Of a stretch of 64,000 nt of DNA, positions 59,515 to 64,000 are shown piece after piece (position 1 is the first letter of the stretch; the number at the start of each line of letters is the position of its first letter). The notes beneath the pieces were generated by a model that made no database searches, was not told the origin of the DNA, and saw only the letters and a program-made list of their open reading frames with translations. Where the stretch lies: positions 310,001 to 374,000 of the forward strand of contig JAZAQT010000526.1 of assembly GCA_036417435.1 (NCBI GenBank). Direction: 5' to 3'. The DNA comes from Inia geoffrensis (lineage: Eukaryota > Chordata > Mammalia > Artiodactyla > Iniidae). The position numbers and the translations under genes are program-made.

Positions 59515-62500
59515 TTGGCCAAAAAGGGCGTATGCGTTTTTTCCTGAATATATTCAGGAAAAAACGCATACGCCCTTTTTGGCCAACCAAGCAAGCCTGC
59601 AATGGAAATCCGCACTACAAGGAAGTCTCACTTCCCACCGATCCAAAGGGCCGTCCGAAAAAAGTGTAAAATCCAGAGAGGCAGGACAGGCCGTGGAGAA
59701 CCGGCAGCCTTGTTATGCTGATGGGCGGGATGTAAATTGCCAACAGCCACTCTGGAGAAGTGGATGGTGTTTCCTGGAACAAAGAAAAAACCAAGCTAGA
59801 GAGCCTAGGGCACTTCCACTTATGGTGCTATAGATTCGGAAAATTTAAATGAAAAAGACACAGCCACACCAAAGTTTGGGGCTGCTCTGTGTACGGGATC
59901 CTTGACTATGGTACAACTTTAATAGCCCAGAAAGAGAAAAATGGATATAGAAGTTGTGGTACATCCCTACAATGGAATATCACTCAACAATGAAATCCAT
60001 GGCAACACACCAGTAGCAGCATAATGACAGGATTTAGTTATGATGATTCTAAGTGAAATAAGTCACACAGAAAAAGAAACATCATAAGATATCACTAATA
60101 CCGGGAATGTAAACACGGCTACGTGTGAACTGCATTACAAAACACAACAGAGTCTCACATTTACAAAAGAAACTTATGCTTGCTTAAGGGGAAAGGAGAG
60201 TGGGGAGGCTGCATAAAACCAGAGGTTCATATTAGGACAGATACCATTCCATAAGCCAAATATATATTAGACAAGACCTACTCCTTGCTCAACGAAATGG
60301 ACTCAACACCCCGTATTCAAAACCTAGGAATATGCCTGACTATGAAGAAAATTAAAACCCATACATTTATAGGTCTCCATAAGAAAATCATTTGTGTACA
60401 GCACCATACACACAGCAGTGTCAATAAGCTAAATCCCCTTATAAAAATAAATTTGAAAAACAAAACACAAGGACTGTGAAATAGAGAGAAATTCTTAAAT
60501 AAGTCCTTCAGGGCTTGTGAGGAATCTTGGATTTACCACCTCTACATCCACAGCTGGGGGAGAGATAAGGCTGGACACTTGGGGCTGATACTATTGGTGA
60601 GGGAATGCAGACCCTTTGAGGTAATGGTGCATGGTTCCCATTCCACGGGTCCCAAATCTCCACGTTTAAGGGATTTATCCTTCAGCTAAAATATGCATGG
60701 AAAACCCAGAATATGGTCCACGAAGTGATCAGGCATAATTTCTAAAACTCATCGCCATTTTCGCCCCCTGATACTCGAGTTCGCCGTTCCAGATGCGATA
60801 TTAACATTCTCCCCACTTGGAGAGTCAGTGCCTTTGACCTCTTGTTTGGCACAGTTTGCAATTTCTGTGGAAGATGAACAGGAATAAGGAGAACCAATGA
60901 GCGGCTAACTCGATGTGTTTGGACGGGCACATTGAACTCTGATTTCCCTACAGGAAGAAGAATTCACCAAAGGCTCAGCGGGCCATGCCGGAACGAGATT
61001 AGGGCCTGAAGCAATTCCTCGGGTTTTCGGTCAGCTCACAAGAAAGCGAGTTGAGAAAAGGAGATCTTTGGCACTGTAACTCACAATCCTGCAGAGTTCC
61101 AAATGACCCCTATCATCCAAAAATTTATTGAAGGAAGGCTGTGAAGAGGACTTGAACGCGACGCAGAATTGCAGAAAACAGACATCAGGGGGTAGATAAG
61201 AATTGCTCTGAAAGCGTAGGAAAAGAGGCAGCAGTTCGACAGTGATGCACTTGGCCAAAAAGGGCGTATGCGTTTTTTCCTGAATATATTCAGGAAAAAA
61301 CGCATACGCCCTTTTTGGCCAACCAAGCAAGCCTGCAATGGAAATCCGCACTACAAGGAAGTCTCACTTCCCACCGATCCAAAGGGCCGTCCGAAAAAAG
61401 TGTAAAATCCAGAGAGGCAGGACAGGCCGTGGAGAACCGGCAGCCTTGTTATGCTGATGGGCGGGATGTAAATTGCCAACAGCCACTCTGGAGAAGTGGA
61501 TGGTGTTTCCTGGAACAAAGAAAAAACCAAGCTAGAGAGCCTAGGGCACTTCCACTTATGGTGCTATAGATTCGGAAAATTTAAATGAAAAAGACACAGC
61601 CACACCAAAGTTTGGGGCTGCTCTGTGTACGGGATCCTTGACTATGGTACAACTTTAATAGCCCAGAAAGAGAAAAATGGATATAGAAGTTGTGGTACAT
61701 CCCTACAATGGAATATCACTCAACAATGAAATCCATGGCAACACACCAGTAGCAGCATAATGACAGGATTTAGTTATGATGATTCTAAGTGAAATAAGTC
61801 ACACAGAAAAAGAAACATCATAAGATATCACTAATACCGGGAATGTAAACACGGCTACGTGTGAACTGCATTACAAAACACAACAGAGTCTCACATTTAC
61901 AAAAGAAACTTATGCTTGCTTAAGGGGAAAGGAGAGTGGGGAGGCTGCATAAAACCAGAGGTTCACATTAGGACAGATACCATTCCATAAGCCAAATATA
62001 TATTAGACAAGACCTACTCCTTGCTCAACGAAATGGACTCAACACCCCGTATTCAAAACCTTGGAATATGCCTGACTATGAAGAAAATTAAAACCCATAC
62101 ATTTATAGGTCTCCATAAGAAAATCATTTGTGTACAGCACCATACACACAGCAGTGTCAATAAGCTAAATCCCCTTATAAAAATAAATTTGAAAAACAAA
62201 ACACAAGGACTGTGAAATAGAGAGAAATTCTTAAATAAGTCCTTCAGGCCTTGTGAGGAATCTTGGATTTACCACCTCTACATCCACAGCTGGGGGAGAG
62301 ATAAGGCTGGACACTTGGGGCTGATAGTATTGGTGAGGGAATGCAGACCCTTTGAGGTAATGGTGCATGGTTCCCATTCCACGGGTCCCAAATCTCCACG
62401 TTTAAGGGATTTATCCTTCAGCTAAAATATGCATGGAAAACCCAGAATATGGTCCACGAAGTGATCAGGCATAATTTCTAAAACTCATCGCCATTTTCGC

Positions 62501-64000
62501 CCCCTGATACTCGAGTTCGCCGTTCCAGATGCGATATTAACATTCTCCCCACTTGGAGAGTCAGTGCCTTTGACCTCTTGTTTGGCACAGTTTGCAATTT
62601 CTGTGGAAGATGAACAGGAATAAGGAGAACCAATGAGCGGCTAACTCGATGTGTTTGGACGGGCACATTGAACTCTGATTTCCCTACAGGAAGAAGAATT
62701 CACCAAAGGCTCAGCGGGCCATGCCGGAACGAGATTAGGGCCTGAAGCAATTCTTCGGGTTTTCGGTCAGCTCACAAGAAAGCGAGTTGAGAAAAGGAGA
62801 TCTTTGGCACTGTAACTCACAATCCTGCAGAGTTCCAAATGACCCCTATCATCCAAAAATTTATTGAAGGAAGGCTGTGAAGAGGACTTGAACGCGACGC
62901 AGAATTGCAGAAAACAGATATCAGGGGGTAGATAAGAATCGCTCTGAAAGCGTAGGAAAAGAGGCAGCAGTTCGACAGTGATGCACTTGGCCAAAAAGGG
63001 CGTATGCGTTTTTTCCTGAATATATTCAGGAAAAAACGCATACGCCCTTTTTGGCCAACCAAGCAAGCCTGCAATGGAAATCCGCACTACAAGGAAGTCT
63101 CACTTCCCACCGATCCAAAGGGCCGTCCGAAAAAAGTGTAAAATCCAGAGAGGCAGGACAGGCCGTGGAGAACCGGCAGCCTTGTTATGCTGATGGGCGG
63201 GATGTAAATTGCCAACAGCCACTCTGGAGAAGTGGATGGTGTTTCCTGGAACAAAGAAAAAACCAAGCTAGAGAGCCTAGGGCACTTCCACTTATGGTGC
63301 TATAGATTCGGAAAATTTAAATGAAAAAGACACAGCCACACCAAAGTTTGGGGCTGCTCTGTGTACGGGATCCTTGACTATGGTACAACTTTAATAGCCC
63401 AGAAAGAGAAAAATGGATATAGAAGTTGTGGTACATCCCTACAATGGAATATCACTCAACAATGAAATCCATGGCAACACACCAGTAGCAGCATAATGAC
63501 AGGATTTAGTTATGATGATTCTAAGTGAAATAAGTCACACAGAAAAAGAAACATCATAAGATATCACTAATACCGGGAATGTAAACACGGCTACGTGTGA
63601 ACTGCATTACAAAACACAACAGAGTCTCACATTTACAAAAGAAACTTATGCTTGCTTAAGGGGAAAGGAGAGTGGGGAGGCTGCATAAAACCAGAGGTTC
63701 ATATTAGGACAGATACCATTCCATAAGCCAAATATATATTAGACAAGACCTACTCCTTGCTCAACGAAATGGACTCAACACCCCGTATTCAAAACCTAGG
63801 AATATGCCTGACTATGAAGAAAATTAAAACCCATACATTTATAGGTCTCCATAAGAAAATCATTTGTGTACAGCACCATACACACAGCAGTGTCAATAAG
63901 CTAAATCCCCTTATAAAAATAAATTTGAAAAACAAAACACAAGGACTGTGAAATAGAGAGAAATTCTTAAATAAGTCCTTCAGGGCTTGTGAGGAATCTT

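Larger units (their letters stand above)
38683..64000 (+). repeat. Nearly identical dimer-ordered satellite array (A-B, 3,472-bp period)
   Basis: Seen: fourteen full monomers and a partial one, dyad spacing exactly 1,736 bp. B units carry CAGGCCTTG (41414, 46621, 50092, 53566, 58772, 62246), usually with TCACATTAGG and CCTTGGAAT, and end with AATCGCTC before the next dyad. A units carry CAGGGCTTG, TCATATTAGG and CCTAGGAAT, and mostly end with ACAGACATC and AATTGCTC. By dyad start the order is A 38683, B 40419, A 42155, A 43891, B 45627, A 47363, B 49099, A 50835, B 52571, A 54307, A 56043, B 57779, A 59515, B 61251, A 62987. Differences within a class are only a few bases per unit, so this is the youngest block in the window. 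Confidence 0.9.

Noticed and set aside
1..64000. Recurrent short open frames (64, 62, 106, 85 and 84 codons) as genes
   Set aside because: They repeat with the satellite period, overlap each other on both strands, have no recognisable domain or start context, and the longest versions arise from single substitutions (for example TGA to TCA in the 134-codon frames at 25567, 32512 and 34248).
17854..64000. The long perfect array as an assembly artefact
   Set aside because: Units carry ordered, linked variants and distinct indels (1,735, 1,737, 1,737 and 1,732 bp spacings) that simple duplication by an assembler would not create. The exact copy number could still be wrong.
1..64000. Telomeric, ribosomal or tRNA sequence
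   Set aside because: No TTAGGG arrays, no conserved rRNA text and no cloverleaf with A/B boxes were recognised on either strand.

Overview
The window is almost entirely tandem satellite DNA from a large eukaryotic genome. I found no intact protein-coding gene and no RNA gene. Two head-to-tail arrays of a 1,736-bp monomer (about 1-9300 and 14366-64000) flank about 5 kb of non-satellite DNA. The unit length, the L1-derived third of each unit and the cetartiodactyl-looking L1 copies nearby match, from memory, the 'common cetacean satellite'. That family is about 1.7 kb in most whales and about 1.58 kb in delphinids, so the likely source is a non-delphinid cetacean (baleen, sperm or beaked whale), in constitutive heterochromatin. 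I could not search a database to confirm this.

Layout. 1-8270: four homogeneous monomers plus a partial one, with traces of a three-monomer (5,208 bp) higher-order repeat. 8271-9300: a diverged edge monomer. 9301-10030: a truncated L1 3' end. 10031-10200: AT-rich DNA with a 19-A run. 10201-11510: GC-rich DNA that I do not recognise. 11520-12540: a decayed gammaretrovirus-like pol. 12541-13790: probable further provirus remains with polyadenylation signals. 13791-14365: AT-rich DNA holding another L1 3'UTR scrap. 14366-17150: diverged edge monomers. 17150-38682: homogeneous monomers ordered as four-monomer (6,945 bp) higher-order repeats, with one extra duplicated monomer. 38683-64000: nearly identical monomers in an A-B dimer pattern (3,472 bp), with occasional A-A doublets.

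Each monomer has two notable parts. A 72-bp dyad with no spacer occurs once per unit (first at 1565-1636). It is perfect in about 26 of the 31 homogeneous units and differs by a single change in the other five. A roughly 580-bp stretch (for example 205-785) reads as a decayed L1 ORF2 end plus 3'UTR plus A-rich tail, in sense orientation. All 34 dyads lie in the same orientation. Spacing is 1,736 bp except for small tagged indels (1,735, 1,737, 1,737, 1,732) and the diverged units (1,750 and 1,730).

No genes work together here. The biology is satellite evolution: homogenisation inside the arrays, decay at their edges, shared private variants that record unequal exchange and conversion, and a strongly maintained cruciform-capable palindrome. 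The small open frames that recur in every monomer are most simply by-products of homogenisation. One of them stays open at the same length in a much-diverged copy and is flagged.
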